64,000 nt of DNA from Chara braunii (Eukaryota; Streptophyta; Charophyceae; Charales; Characeae), in contig BFEA01000392.1 in NCBI GenBank assembly GCA_003427395.1, positions 1,045,246 through 1,109,245 on the forward strand, in the 5' to 3' direction. Position numbers and translations under genes: made by a program. The notes under the pieces were generated by a model, which saw only the letters and a list, made by a program, of their open reading frames with translations, was not told where the DNA came from and ran no database searches. The stretch's first letter is position 1. Each line of letters opens with the position of its first letter. Shown piece by piece: positions 45,601 to 57,458 of the stretch.

Positions 45601-48600
45601 GGTACGTGTTACACCCTACGTGAATGGTACCTGTTGGCCAGCACCGCCCTCCGTCTGGCCTGTGAGCTAATGGCACTACCGGACCTTTCCCTGCCTATGT
45701 GGAACAGCCCCACATGTTGGCCAGTACTGAATGGCAGGTGTCTGATTGGCAGGCAATCCGCTGCTAGGGTCTTTTTCCTTCTTTTGTGTTTAGTTCTTCT
45801 CCTTTTTGGGGGGCAAAGTGGAAACAGATAATCTAATTCACCTTCAAATGTCCTGGAAATACATCCGTAACGTGTATGAATTTGTAGCCCAAATAATTTT
45901 GTTGTGATGCAGTTACGTCGTGATGCTCTTTACTGTGCTCCATTTCACGAAGTCGCTGAACAGTGCACCATGCGTCACCAGCCAATTGCATGGGAATCTG
46001 ACCTGTTGTGTTGTCTGTTTGTTTATTTTCTGTGCTTGAAGGATGGCCACGAATTTTGGAGGAGGTGGATATATGAGGCGGAGGTCCCCTGTGCGGAGGG
46101 TTCGAGGGCGTTGTAAGTATTTATGCTTTCCCTGGCTTTCTAGAGTCTGTCTGGTTTATAACCGTTCTCGGCTTTGCCATCTTGTTGTATGAATTGTTTC
46201 TTGGGGTGGGCTACCTGCGCAGCAACTGGTTTTCCATTCTCGTTCACACTTCTTGTTCACACTTCTCGTTCACAAAGAGGACTGGAATTTTCTACCAATT
46301 GGTTTCTGCACTTGACTCGGCCTCGTTATGGAGGTATGGAAACCGGGGTTGACGGTGTGTGATGACAGAGGAATTATCCGAGGTGGATCAAAACATGTCG
46401 GGATGTTTTAATCTGGCATGTGTTTTTCCTATGAGCACCTTGTAGCCGAATCTGCCAATAAAGAGAAAGAGGAAGGCCGTGTATGCCTGTATATATAGTA
46501 TCGAAGGCACTAGGAGATAAAGAAATGGCCCTCCGCAAAATTCAGTCACCCCTCTTGCATGTACCCTTGCTGGCTCTTTTGCGCGTCCCATGGCCCTCCC
46601 CACAATTCGGTCCCCCCTCTTGCATGTACCCTTGCTGTCTCCTTTGCTCCTCCCTTTTGGTCCCTCCTCTCGTCCTGCTATGTGCTGGATGGATAAATGG
46701 CAATAAGGTATTTGGAAATAATGCAGCTGCAAGGCAGAAACACCTATTTTGGTCTCGTGTAATAAATGTGCCTCGGCGGTTGCTGCTGAGTTGTGATCCT
46801 GCGTTTGTGAGAACTGAATTATAACCATGGAAATGTTCGGTATTGCTGTTTGCAGCACGCTCGCGTTCGTGGTCACGCTCATCGTCACGGTCGCGGTCTC
46901 TTTCTAGCAGTTATGGGAGGTACAGGTATACAAACCCCTAGAACTGTGTTTGTGCTCTAAATATGTCTAAATTGTAATCTGGAAGTGAATTCTTTGGCAT
47001 TGGAACTGTCAATGCTTGTTGTTGGTCTTGATGGATGTTTCCTGTGATAATTTTGTTTGGGTTATTTTCAGACGAATGGGACTCCTGCCTTCTCCCGAAT
47101 GTACTGCACCCTAATTGGGAAGGTATTGGACAAATATTGCTTGTAGACGGTCACGACTTCCGAATGTACTGCAGCCTAATTGGGAAGGTATCGGACAAAT
47201 ATTGCTTGTAGACGTTCATGACCAGGGTGAGGTGTGTCGGTGGGAAGATTGTTGCAGTGCATGTGACTGGTATTGATGTATAGACTGTGATTGCGCCCGT
47301 GGATTGGTGTAGAAAAGAATATGACAGGTTGTGACTGCATCTGTGTGACTGCATCTGTTGCAATGTGTGGGATGTGGAGAACTTGAAGGCGGGCTTCATC
47401 GGTGTGTTAGGCATTTGCGGTTATCTCATGAGAATGTGAGTTGCAGCGGAAGTGACCGGGCACCCCAAAGGGATTGTACCGGCCGGTGTCTGCGTTCTGT
47501 CCAATCGTGGAAGCAGAGCGTTTCTAGGGGTTCCCCGCATTGCATTTAGCAAGGAGGCATTCGATGAGTCGGGTTCACCTATTGACAAATTGATGGTTTG
47601 GGGGATTTCCGAATTGGATGGAGCGAAATTAAAATAAGATGGTCTCTGGATGCTGGTGGCAGTTGGAGTTGCCCTACACTGGTGGATTGATGGAAGTGAT
47701 GGCTTCATGTATGCATGCGTAAGTAAAGAACGGAAAGAATGTAACACTAAAAGGCCAGAAAAATCTTTGATTTTCGTTGTTCAAGTTGTGAAGTATTTGT
47801 TTTGTTTAGTTGACACGTTTGGGCCTAAAGATCTGCATTGCCTGTGTGCGAAATGTCTATCCTGTAACGTCAAGGTGTCAATATATATCTGCGTTGTCTG
47901 TGTTTGTAAGATGACGCAATTTTTATTGTCTGCTAACTCAGCTATGACATTGTGATTCCAGGGGGGGAAGGTCTCGCTCACCACCACCGCGGCGGACATC
48001 CTTGAGTCCAGCCTACGGATCGCCAAGAGGTCAGGCACGCGGTCGGAGCCCTGCTCGTGGTGCTCGCTCTCCATATGAGTCCCGGAGATCTCCAAGGTGA
48101 GATTTTGCCCCTCTCGATGTAAACATTGACAATGGCTTTTGGAGACCTGTTGGTTTTTATTGTCATTGTCTGAGTTTTGAGGTTTTGCTTTTACTGCGAT
48201 TTGCCTTCCTCCTGCAATTCCATACGTCTTGTGAGGCATAAGGACTCTTTGCCCGTCACCCAGTGAAACATGCGGTTTTCTACTTTTATTAAATACGCAG
48301 CAGGCATTGAGAAGGTGGCATAACACGTGGATATAATCTGGGTATTAAACCACCAGTACATGTCAGCCATTGGCAGTGGGCCCCTTTTGGAGGCAGACCC
48401 CTGCCGATTTATTTAATGGATGGTTTGCGAGCCTCCGAAATTTAGGAGAGGCTCAATCGGACTCTCAACTTGGCTGGGCCAGTGTACTGCTGCTCTAGAC
48501 CAGCAGATCACCTACACCTGTTTTGATGAACCAAGCATGAAAGTGAGTATTGCTACCCCTTGGAAGATTCTGGGCGGCTCTTTTTCAGAACTGAAGTGCT

Positions 48601-49783
48601 GCACCTGATGCTGGTATATGGAACAAAAAAAGGTGCCTTCGGCTTGTTTTCTTAGTTTGTTTTTGCGCCTGTACCGCCACAGTCGGAGTTTGAATCCATG
48701 AATGCAAGTTGTACAGAATTGTGTGATTACCGTGGTCCTGTCAGTTTAGTGATAATATCCTGAGCTCGTTGCCGATCAAAACAAAAATATGTTCACGAAG
48801 GACTCTCAGGGTATACCGGCAGCATGTGTCAATGTAGTGATAATATCTCGAGGGTTTCCGAGCAAAACAAAAAGAGGAACACAACGAATACCTAGGGCAA
48901 ATGGCTCACAATAGTACTTTCCCAACTGAGCTCTGGATGTGATTGCCTACAAATTCTTTGGTCAGGTGCTGCCTCACCAGCAAGCAGTCTCGGAGTTGGA
49001 GCGCTCATGCGCTCAGTATGACTGCAACAAGCAGGAAAGACGTGTGGTATAACAAACATGAGTGATGTCGAAATGAGTGATGTCGAAATACTGACCGGTC
49101 CAATGGAAATACACCGTTAGGTAATTCACAATGAGTTTATAGTAACGAACATGAGAACAATGGAAATACACTTCAAATCTCCCTTTCAAAACACTTCCAA
49201 TCTCCTTTTTGATAGAAGGGTGACGGTCTTGAGATAAAAGAGTGACGGTCTTGAGATATCCTGATTGTATTTCACAAGTTCGTGTGTGCACCAACTGAGC
49301 TAGTCGGGAAATCCAATGCTGTTAGACTGGACAGAAGACAGAAGATTGAATTGGATCCGAAACGAGGACCTCGTTCACCTAAAAAAGAAGAAAACGGGGA
49401 GGGATAACTTTTCAATATGTCGTTGCTAATGTTGTTTCCCAAAAGGAAAGAAAAGAACCTGAACTCAACTGCGCCTGAGAGTGTCGTCCAAGTTGCAGTG
49501 GAGTTGGGAGTCTTATGTTTTTGTTAGCATTCTTTTGTCTCAGTCCATCCACCTTTGACACTCCCCTGTTTGTTTGAGTTTGTTATGTCTTATGGTTATT
49601 GAGACAGCCGGCTCCTTTCTGTCAGGAAAATTGATATATTTTGGTGCTGCTGTATGTATCACCTGTTTTTGCAGCCCGCGAAGTCCTCGAAGATCTTCTC
49701 GGTCGCCGCCTTATCCATCATCAAGACTGCCATCGGATGGACCAGCGGACAGGTCTCGACACATGCCTAGTGTTAAGACGTAG
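29120..49783 (+). CDS. SCL: SCL-type serine/arginine-rich (SR) splicing factor, 7 exons, 291 aa
   Basis: Spliced CDS: 29120-29373, 37208-37285, 44840-44998, 46042-46112, 46856-46925, 47962-48096, 49675-49783 (876 nt including stop). All introns are GT-AG; five are phase 2 and one (intron 4) is phase 1. Residues 1-72 form an RS/Gly-rich head with a DR dipeptide run. The RRM follows: RNP2 LLVRNL at 75-80, RNP1 RGFGFVEF at 114-121, MDPADASDAK, and its end at EENRKKPAEMR. The RS tail (about 176-285) has SRSRSWSRSSSRSRS and many SP/RS pairs. This is the plant SCL subfamily (SCL30/SCL30A/SCL33 type), which binds pre-mRNA in the nucleus and promotes splice-site choice through phosphorylated RS domains. 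Length fits the family (about 250-290). Which SCL paralogue is not decidable here. Confidence 0.93.
29514..29608. mobile_element. Intronic MITE-like element, copy 1
   Basis: Inverted ends: atccgaagagaacgctcggt at left and the reverse complement of gggccgttctattcgggtg at right. The tgcatg centre resembles the other copies. Confidence 0.6.
30111..30240. mobile_element. Intronic MITE-like element, copy 2
   Basis: Inverted repeat with aacgtacggtcattat at left and ataatgaccgtacgtt at right, 16 bp perfect. Outer arms run to cttctttccccgaatat and its imperfect complement. Confidence 0.8.
32931..33590. mobile_element. Foldback element of ~660 bp with MITE-like ends
   Basis: The arms mirror each other. 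The left terminal block 32931-33020 (cccggtcattgtatctgt ... ataatgaccgggcgttt) matches the reverse complement of 33486-33577. The inner block around 33110-33230 (atgtcgagaagcaac, gagctaggtgagggaggaaa) matches the complement of 33310-33410. The central loop is about 33235-33305. It could form a very long hairpin in the intron RNA. Confidence 0.8.
33620..34990 (+). repeat. Pyrimidine-rich intronic tract with ~145-bp tandem repeat
   Basis: The + strand is strongly C/T-rich. Within it, ttgtcttcgttcattcgccg (34313) recurs at 34455 and as a diverged copy at 34603, giving a period of 142-148 bp. It makes long Phe/Ser/Pro open frames that are compositional artefacts. Confidence 0.75.
35201..35313. 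mobile_element. Intronic MITE-like element, copy 3
   Basis: Left end taccgtcttcccccgaaca and right end tgttcgggggaagactgtag are inverted repeats of the same family. Confidence 0.65.
36098..36192. mobile_element. Intronic MITE-like element, copy 4 (degenerate left end)
   Basis: The right end ggaccgggcgttgtattcgg matches the family; the left end ccccgtcactatag is diverged. Confidence 0.5.
37208..37285 (+). CDS. SCL: SR gene exon 2
   Basis: Completes Arg85 and encodes LEDLRAPFERFGTIKDVYIP and KDYYT, the middle of the RRM. Acceptor attccag|G, donor TAG|gtgagt. Phase 2 at both ends. Confidence 0.93.
37925..38230 (+). repeat. CAGTC-rich degenerate minisatellite
   Basis: Irregular reiteration of cagtcncatgcgcagt-like units of 15-25 bp. 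Confidence 0.55.
39597..39628. repeat. C homopolymer
   Basis: About 31 consecutive C; length is unreliable in short-read assemblies. Confidence 0.85.
40226..40352 (+). repeat. G-rich minisatellite, ~34-bp unit
   Basis: The unit containing gggttgggggtggagaaatc repeats three to four times. The GGG runs could form G-quadruplexes in the intron RNA. Confidence 0.8.
43132..43249. mobile_element. Intronic MITE-like element, copy 5 (best-preserved ends)
   Basis: Left ccatcttcacccgaatacaa and right ttgtattcgggtgaagatgg are perfect 20-bp inverted ends. The total of ~118 bp has no coding capacity. Confidence 0.85.
43327..43464 (+). repeat. 71-bp tandem duplication
   Basis: tttgtctgaatttctggtag at 43327 recurs at 43398, and the two units are about 90% identical. 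Confidence 0.85.
44840..44998 (+). CDS. SCL: SR gene exon 3
   Basis: Residues 111-164: RNP1 RGFGFVEF, MDPADASDAKFYMDK and the RRM C-terminal strand through EENRKKPAEMRQKER. Acceptor gttccag|G, donor GAG|gtaagc. Phase 2 at both ends. Confidence 0.95.
44999..46041 (+). other. SR gene intron 3
   Basis: gtaagc to cttgaag. Contains a 23-bp minisatellite of about three units at 45438-45509 (ccagcgatctgtgcgaaag). Confidence 0.85.
46042..46112 (+). CDS. SCL: SR gene exon 4
   Basis: Residues 165-187 plus one base: MATNFGGGGYMRRRSPVRRV then RGR, a Gly/Arg hinge into the RS domain. Donor CGTT|gtaagt; phase 1 exit. Confidence 0.88.
46524..46655 (+). repeat. 66-bp tandem duplication in intron 4
   Basis: atggccctccgcaaaattca at 46524 recurs diverged at 46590, each followed by cccctcttgcatgtaccctt. 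Confidence 0.8.
46856..46925 (+). CDS. SCL: SR gene exon 5
   Basis: Residues 188-210 plus two bases; dense RS dipeptides (SRSRSWSRSSSRSRSLSSS). Acceptor ttgcag|C, donor ACAG|gtatac. Confidence 0.9.
47096..47219 (+). repeat. 65-bp tandem duplication in intron 5
   Basis: cgaatgtactgcaccctaat recurs at 47161 with a few changes. Confidence 0.85.
47962..48096 (+). CDS. SCL: SR gene exon 6
   Basis: Residues 211-255 plus two bases: GGRSRSPPPRRTSLSPAYGS and further SP/RS-type repeats. Acceptor attccag|G, donor AAG|gtgaga. Confidence 0.92.
49675..49783 (+). CDS. SCL: SR gene exon 7 (terminal coding exon)
   Basis: Residues 256-291: SPRSPRRSSRSPPYPSSRLP and the tail ending SVKT, then TAG at 49781. 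Acceptor ttgcag|C. Phase agreement with exon 6 closes the frame exactly. Confidence 0.92.
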
Positions 49784-52687
49784 CCACTTTTTGGTTGTGC
49801 TTTTTTTAGGGTTTTACTTGTGTACCAATTGCCGAGTTTGTAGAAGTGGATGGAAGTCCCACTTTGTTGACGGAGTGCGTAAGTCACCTGTTTGAGCTAA
49901 ATAATGGAGATGTTTTCTTCCATCCTTTATGTAGACTTCACCTACTGTATCCTTTTTCTATCCTTCCATTCTTTGGACTCCCGTTTGACACTGTGCTCCG
50001 TTTGACATTTCTTATTCCCAGTATTTTCACCAGAACTGGAGTTTCTTCTGAATCTTTCCAGTGACTTAGCCATTTCTTTGTACCACGTTGTCGTCCATGC
50101 TTCCTCACGTCAGTTCATGCCCGCTGGCATTGGTCTTTTGACCGCGTCCCCTTTTCATGAGGCCTCAATCTCGTCTCTTCTTTGGCTCTGGTTTTGTCGT
50201 TTTGTTCTGTGCTTTGCTTTGGGAGTTCTTTCTTTCGGAATACTTGACTCAACGAAGCTTTCAGGCAAGGGGGAGGTATAACCGTGGCCGAGCCTGAAGC
50301 GCGATGTCGAAACTCTTTTGTTATTGGTGTCAACAAGGCATGCTTGTAACCAGTGTGGAGTTGGTGTTTAGAGAGGGCTTATGAAGTTGTGTACTTGGGT
50401 GGTATATAGGTATTAGTGTGAGGTCACTAGAAGATGTCCGATTTCTTGAAGGCAATTGGAAAGGAGATTATACGGATTGCTGTCTTGGGAGGATGCGACA
50501 TTCTTCAGAAGAGTGGGACTGTTTTTATTTGTGGATGCTCTTTCACAGTGAAGACAATGAGGGGATTGTGTTCTGATTCATGAATTTGACATTCTGCCGA
50601 AGTTGGTGATATATGTTAAGCTGGTCTTGTTGACGACAGCACGATTTCGGATCGTAGGGGAAAGCTATCGTGAAGCTGTCTCTTTGTCGCTGGCAACTGT
50701 GAATGCGAACTATTACTCTGGGAAATTAACTGTGCTTGAAAGCCATCCTGAAGCTGTGTCTCTCTGTTCTAAAGAGCTTGGAATGAGAAGTATTTCGCTG
50801 TGAAATAAACTACTCGAGCTGGTTTTGTTTTCTTCAGGGTGTTGCAAGGGTTGCGGCTGCGGGGTGTGCACACACTAATGACTACACTTTGGCAGCTGCC
50901 TTGGCACGTGTTGTATGCTGTGTTTCCTACCGTGAACAGGGACAGGTACCGTGACTGAGCTCTGCCAGGAGAGGTTTTAGGTTCTCTATGAGACTAGTGA
51001 AGACGAGGGAAGGGTTCGTGTCCCCAGGGATAGGCAGCTGGACTCTTTTCTGCCTTTTCTGAACCTGTTGTCGGGAGTGTGATGAAGATGTTCATAACTG
51101 GCCTTCAGCTCCTCCTGATGGCCTCAGCAAAAAAATCCCATGTTTGCTCGTGAACGGAAGATTCAACCGTTTCTTTCCTTGCCTGCAGAAGTTGGAGCAC
51201 CCACGATGCCGGTATGCTGGGGCGGATCTCCTTGCTGTAGTTTGCACGAAAGGATTAGAAGGAATGTGTGCGTCCCTTTCATGTACCACCTTGCTGGAAG
51301 CCCTCGTCTACTTGTGAACTGTTTACCTGTGAATAGCCGATATTTGCTCACGTGCAGATATGATATCTGCGACGGATATTATCTTGAGTGGTGTTTTATT
51401 TTGATTTGGGTGGTCGTCTTTCCACTCATGCATCTGCGTCCTCGCCCTCTAGGTGCATCGTCCAGTGTATTCTGTTTTTCTTGTGAAACAACGAGTTTTA
51501 CTGCAGTTATGTGGGAAGTCCATGTGTGTGCTTCAGTGCTCTGCTTTTCTGTGTCTGTCCTGTAGAGGGTTCATGTGTCGACAGTGCTGCCATCCTTAAC
51601 TGCATCTGTTGTGTGTCCTCGTGAATGTGGAGGGTCATTTCTCCCTCGACCACATTGCTGTTAATTGTGGTTAATTGCGCCGAGGAGATGGGAAAAGTGC
51701 ATATGTATGTACTGTAGTGAAAGATGACGGAAAGGATGAACACAGCCAAATGGCAAGTGTTTATAATCTCAAGCAAATGTCCCTGCACATGCATGTCACC
51801 TCGACAGATGCGTGCATGATAGCACCCGCGGCTGATTCTTTCCGGTGTCACTTTCATGCATGCCGAGCGTTTTGCTACAGTCCCCTGGTCTTCCCTTCTC
51901 TTCCTTTGGGCCTCTGTCCACCATTCTTTTGCTGTGACAAAGTAGACGATTGGGATTCTCTCCATCGTCTATCTGAAATCTACACGTCGACTCTCTCCGC
52001 CGTCTATCCGAAATCTACACGTCATTTGCTATATGGGCAGCAAGCCTCCAGTTCCAAATTTCACCCCGTCAGCCACGTGCATAGGTTATCAGGAGGACAC
52101 TGATACCACTATAGTCTGCGAAGTGGAATTTCTGATGGTTCTTTTCGGTGTGCCGATACCGTACTATAGTATGTGAAGTGGAGTTCCTGATAGCTTCTTT
52201 TGCTGTTTCTCCATGATCGCTTTCTCCTTGTAATTGAGCAAAATTACGGAAATGTGCGAAGGATGGTGTGCTCAAGACTTTGAATCGTACCAGAGAATGT
52301 ATCTAATTGAGAAAATTACAGAAACGTTTCAAGGATTGTCTCTATGCGTGGACTGTCACTAGTTGTTTGTTTGTGCAGTGAAATGATGCAGCCCATGTGC
52401 GTGCTCTCGAATAGTGTGCTATTTCAGCTGTATGCCGTGGGCGAGGTGCAAGAAGGTATAATGTGGGCAAACTGTGCAGCTCTTGTAGAGAGGAGGTGCT
52501 CACGGCAGTGGATGAATGTGTCAAGTACTGGTCACTTTGCCATGGGGAAGTGGGTCACTGCGGGTTGATGATTTTGGGTTGGGGGCTGGATTAAAGGATA
52601 TGGGGCGATTTTGGACAATGTGCACCCCAAATGTAATGTGTTTTGTAAACTGGTTGATGAGTGAGGACTTCTTGCTTGGTTGTGTTC
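49784..52687. other. 3' UTR and intergenic, no further gene recognised
   Basis: The 3' UTR end is not evident. Remaining open frames are short and unsupported. Confidence 0.45.
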
Positions 52688-52955
52688 TGGCAAAAGCGCA
52701 GCTGGCCACATGTGCATCCGCAAATCTGAAGGCCCAATGCAGTCTTTTGTTTGAACGACCAGTACCTACTGCATTTGTTCCCCCCTTCTGCTCAAATGAA
52801 TTTGGACCGGAAGAAGGCCATTCTGGCAAAAGCGGTGCTGGCAATGTGTGCGTCCGCAAATCTGAAGTCCCAATGCAGTCTTTTGTTTGAACTAGTACCT
52901 ACCACATTTGTTCTCCCCTTCTGCCCGAATGAATTTGTACCGGAAGAAGGCCAGG
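52688..52955 (+). repeat. ~138-bp tandem duplication
   Basis: cgcaaatctgaaggcccaat is followed ~137 bp later by cgcaaatctgaagtcccaat; both units continue to accggaagaaggcca. Confidence 0.85.
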
Positions 52956-53485
52956 CCGATTAGACTTGGTGGTTTTAACTCGGTCGCTTAGACTACCCTT
53001 CCTCTGTCAAGTATCTGGTATAATCATCCATTAGCGACCACATGCATGGGTTACCAATCTCGCCTGTAAGAGTCGACCACTGATGGCTGTAAACCTGGTC
53101 CCACAGGGCGGTCCGCCCCCAATCGGCACCCGGCCAGTAGGACCGGCCAGTCCACCGGGTCGGTTGCCCTCCGGTCAGATATAGCGCGGAGGCAAATACA
53201 GGCCGATTCAATTTTTTTGGGGGCCAGGAGGCCCCTGTGCGGGTTGTGGGGGCCTCCTGCCCTCTGCGGACTGCTGATCTTGAAAGGTCGGCGGCCCAGA
53301 TGAGGCCTCCCTTTTTGAAAATTGGAGCTGCAGGTGCATCCCTGTTGGGACTGCCCGCCTCCCGAGGACTCACCAGCCGTCCTGTCAACAGGCCAATGCC
53401 CCCGCCGTCGTTGCCCATAGTCATCGTCCTCTTCGTCGTGACCGTTGTGCAGTGAAGCCGACCCCCCCCCGCCTGCAAGTCGCTG

Positions 53486-53878
53486 TCGTCATCGTCATCG
53501 TTGTGCAGAAAAGCCAACCCCCCCGCCTGCCGGCGTGCCACAGGTACTCTCTTCTTTTTCTTCTAGTACTACTTACATTGTGTGGAAGGGTAGGTGCGCA
53601 AGTAGATGCTCGGTACAGAGAGAGAGAGAGAGAGAGAGAGAAAGCGCAAGAGCAGGCGTGAGAGTAGGCACGAGAGTAGGCGGGCGGCAGAGAGAGAGAG
53701 AGAGAGAGAGAGTAGGCGTGCGAGTGGGCATGCAGCTGTCGTCATCGTCATCGTCGTGCAGCGAAGTCAGCCCCCCTGCCTGCCGGCACGCCACAGGTAC
53801 TTTTTTCTTCTTTTTCTTCTTCTTCTACTGGTACTACTTACATTGTGTGGAAGCGTAGGTGTGCAAGTAGATGCTCGG

Positions 53879-53909
<31 letters not shown>

Positions 53910-53960
53910 TAGGTGCAAGAGTGGGTGCACGGTAGAGAGAGAGAGAGTAGGCATGCGGTA
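53486..53960 (+). repeat. ~245-bp tandem duplication with (GA)n runs
   Basis: Unit 1 from about 53486 and unit 2 from about 53728 share tcgtcatcgtcatcgt, the gccacaggtac block, ttacattgtgtggaagg and gcaagtagatgctcggtaca, and end in GA runs (53618-53640, 53690-53711, 53884-53909). The open frames here are repeat translations. Confidence 0.85.
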
Positions 53961-54115
53961 GAGAGAGAGCGAAAGAGACCCCAACCTAACTACCCAGGCA
54001 CCAGCTGAACACCCCCGCCCCCCAAAAAAAGACTTCTCTCCGGATTCGGGGAGATCTCAGCGAGCGCTGTCCAACCATGTTTTCAAGTATGTATCTATAT
54101 ATAATATATATATAT

Positions 54116-54191
54116 ATGTCACAGCCCCTCGTTTGTTGTCCTCTTCTCTCTCTCTGCCTACGGTTTTACGGGGCAGTTCTGTTTGTGACGA
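54116..54191 (-). mobile_element. Terminal fragment of the hammerhead-associated TIR element
   Basis: gtcacagcccctcgtttgtt through gtttgtgacga matches 398-470, with TA runs on both sides. The ribozyme core is absent. Confidence 0.75.
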
Positions 54192-57100
54192 TATATATAT
54201 ATATATATTTGACCCACTTTTGGGTGCAACCGGAACTCCGGTTGGACCACTCCAACGAGCCCGGTTGGGATGGGAGTGGTCAGTTAACGACACAGCCCTG
54301 GTCTGGATAAAGGGGAGAATACCGAAACAGCCGACTTTTGCCTGTAAAAAATGACACGATCTGTACCGCTGCCAGGTCCAACACGGTTGGCTAGGCCAGC
54401 GGCGCACAAAATACTGGGCGTTGAAAAATTTGAGGTCTGAAGCTGGTTGTTGTGCCCATGGCTGAGTTCTGTTAGCAGAAGTGTTAGCCTGTCCTTTGAG
54501 CATCATCTGCAGTATGGCGTGTGTGGCCGTTGGATGGCAGGTATCGATGTGTGCTCGAAACCAAGGGTATACTACCGCTAGTGCGATTTGGTCCCTGGGG
54601 AGGCCTCCTTGCCGTTTAGGCCATGTGGAGGCCTTTGTTGCCTTACCGGCTGGCCTCCGGGTAGCCGACCTTAACTTACCCGGTTAGCCCCTGGGTCGGC
54701 CATGTGCGCCCTACCGTGAAAGCAGAGCTGCTGCTGGTACTGTGCTATTTCTTACCCTTTGTATTAACTTACCAATTAGCCCCTGGGTACACCTCGTCCA
54801 CCCTACCATGAAAGCAGGGCTGCCGATGGTACTATGCTATTTCGTACCCTTTTTATTTATACCGGTACTATGCTATTTATACTGGCACCTCAAAGTCTGG
54901 AGGTGAGAAACGAAACCGTGACTGCCGATCCGACTCGTCAACGATGGGCGTTTCGGCCTCGTTTTCTTGTGGCGACAAGTTTCGGATTGCAAGGCTGGGG
55001 CTGTGTATTGCTGGTTTAACTTTTTAAAAGCATATAAACTCTGAAGGAGTTATTTTATTTCATTCTTCTGGTTCAATCTGGAGCGTGGTCCCACTAGCAA
55101 CGGGATAGGATAGAAACGAATTTGCGTGGCTATTTGAGTGACCCAAATCCTGTCGTGCAGTACTCGTGAGTGATTCCACGGTCGGTATTATACATGTATT
55201 ACCCGAAAAAGTAAGGTCTTTGTTTCCCTCGTCTCCTTGGCACTGGCCATGCTGGTGCAAAGGAAGCTTCCCGTCAAAATCTTTTCAATCCGTTGGGGAT
55301 ATATAGCCAATCCCAAAACAGGGTAGGATGGTCCATAGGCCCACATGGTAACAGATTTTCATTGGATGGGATTGTTGAGCAATTATTTCCTTGGATGGAA
55401 GCTTCCGTCCATTTTTTGCTTGTGGCAGTTTATCTGTTCGTTGTTGTTGTTGCAACCACCACCATCAGATTATTTGTGATCTGATGGCTGTGAAGCACTC
55501 GGCCGTAATTTCCGGTGGGAGGTCTCTGTTATTCTTTTAATGCGTTGGCATATTTTACAATCATACGTTAACGAGTTTTGGCTGGTACAGCCACTTTATT
55601 ATCAACTACTAATAAAAGTACTGGACTTAATTTTAGTTTAGATATTGATGCGAAAGAAAATAATACTGGACTGTTCACTGAGGTGATTTGGTAAATTATC
55701 ACAACTGCAAATGGCCTCACATAGGCGGAATCTGGGTGGTAGCCGCTACCAATCGATTCCCAATTAGCACGCTCTTAACTTTGAGCTGAAGAGAGGATTT
55801 GGCGAGGAAAGCAGGGTTGATCTACTTGACAATGGCAGCAGTATACATTGAAGGAGGCCTACAGGCCCTCTTGATGTATCTTTCATGTGCATGCCAGCAG
55901 GATGTATATTCTTTTGCCGGTTCTCTTTCATGTTCATGCCATCAAAGATGTATCTTTCATGATCTTCATCCAACGAGAGTAAAGGTGGGCGAGTGGAATT
56001 CTGATGAAGTAGGCATAGTCGTTCATGGTACAATGTCCTCATTTGGAAAGGGGGAGAGAGAGAGAGAGAGGGGGGGGGGGGTAAGGAAGACCAATCAGTT
56101 GAAAAGGTACACAAGGTAGTCACGGTAAAGCCCGAATGCAGCTTCCACTTTAAAAGTATTAAACGTGATGAATCAGCAGACACGGACATATAGTCTGACT
56201 GCCATGCTTGAACGGTTTCAACTGGCTTTGAGTAACTCCTGGGGGCCTTTGGTTGCTGACGAGGGAAGCGAACTGAGCAGGCGGAATGCATGGCTTTCGT
56301 ATCCATTGCCTCGAAAGAGAAGAGGGAGAAGAAGGATAATGGAAATGACGAGCAAATTATTCAGCCCTGATGTATGGCGTTTGTGACCATTGCGTTGAAG
56401 TGGAAGATGCAGTAGGAGAATCGAAATGACAAGCGAACTCTTCAACCCTGCGCGGAACATTGCGTTGAAGTAGAAGATAGAGAAGAAGAAAAAGACCCCA
56501 TGCGAACGATGTAAAAACTTCTGAACGTAACTCACGTCATGTAAAATGATGATGCACAAAAATGAGTACTTGGCCCAGCTTTCTTTATTTCTTTCTTATG
56601 TTATATTTACTACGTCTATAGATAATAAAAAATAAAGAATATGATTTATCGGATTGCCCATGGGGTTGAACGTTAACGTGCCAGCCTGCCGGGGTGTCGC
56701 TCTGGAATGAGATGAAAAAACTGAAGGGAAAGGAAAACAAAAACAACCCGGGATAGCAGTGTGAGAGAGAGTGGAAACACAGGTAGAGTAGGTAATGGAT
56801 TATGGTGTTAGAAGTGAGGGTATTCTTGATTTGTTTTTTTTTTTTTGTTTGTTTTTCTTTGTGTTTTCTCTTAGACCCCTGCCACCGAGGAAGGTAGTGG
56901 CATAATGTCATCCAAGAATGTATCCAACCAAACATTAGGGGCACAGGGCTGCTGCTGGTTTTTGGTTGTCTTTTCTCATTTCTGACAAGTAGGTAATGGG
57001 GCTGATCCGACCTAAGTACGGCATAAACACACTACAACTTGGGAGAATGTCCCTAGCGCTGTTTCTTTTTTTTTTTTTTTTTTTTTTTTTAAAAGGCTAC

Positions 57101-57430
57101 TGGTTCGTCAAGGGTGAGGCTCTCCTGCTATTGGTACGGACAGCCTCGGCATACCGGTCGCGCGAGGGTCGGAGGGTCGGACTGCATAGCTGGTACAAGT
57201 ACTGGTGGATTAACTGTGGCATGAGCTGACCCATTTTCACTGGTAGGGGAATCACTACTGCATTTATCTGTTCTGGGTGAAAATGTCTTAGTTTTATAGT
57301 GATTATGCTGCGGCCTAAGTTTGCTTAAACAACGAGTATGTGGCCCAGGTATTTGCCGTGGGGCTTACATTAACATTCCAGAAATAACCGGGGCGCAACC
57401 TATCACCCGGTCGGTCCTGCCAGGCCGGGC
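54192..57430. other. Intergenic, no gene recognised
   Basis: Contains a (GA)n/G run at 56055-56083 and a T run at 57067-57090. The minus-strand frame 55764-56306 has no recognisable motif. Confidence 0.45.
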
Positions 57431-57458
57431 AGTGGGTTTTGTAGGATGTCACAGAACG

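Noticed and set aside
52516-52890. 124-codon frame with internal repeat
   Set aside because: Repeat explained by a 138-bp DNA duplication; an equal frame is open on the other strand; no motif.
53445-53935. Arg/Glu-rich frames of ~70-137 codons
   Set aside because: Translations of GA runs and a tandem duplication.
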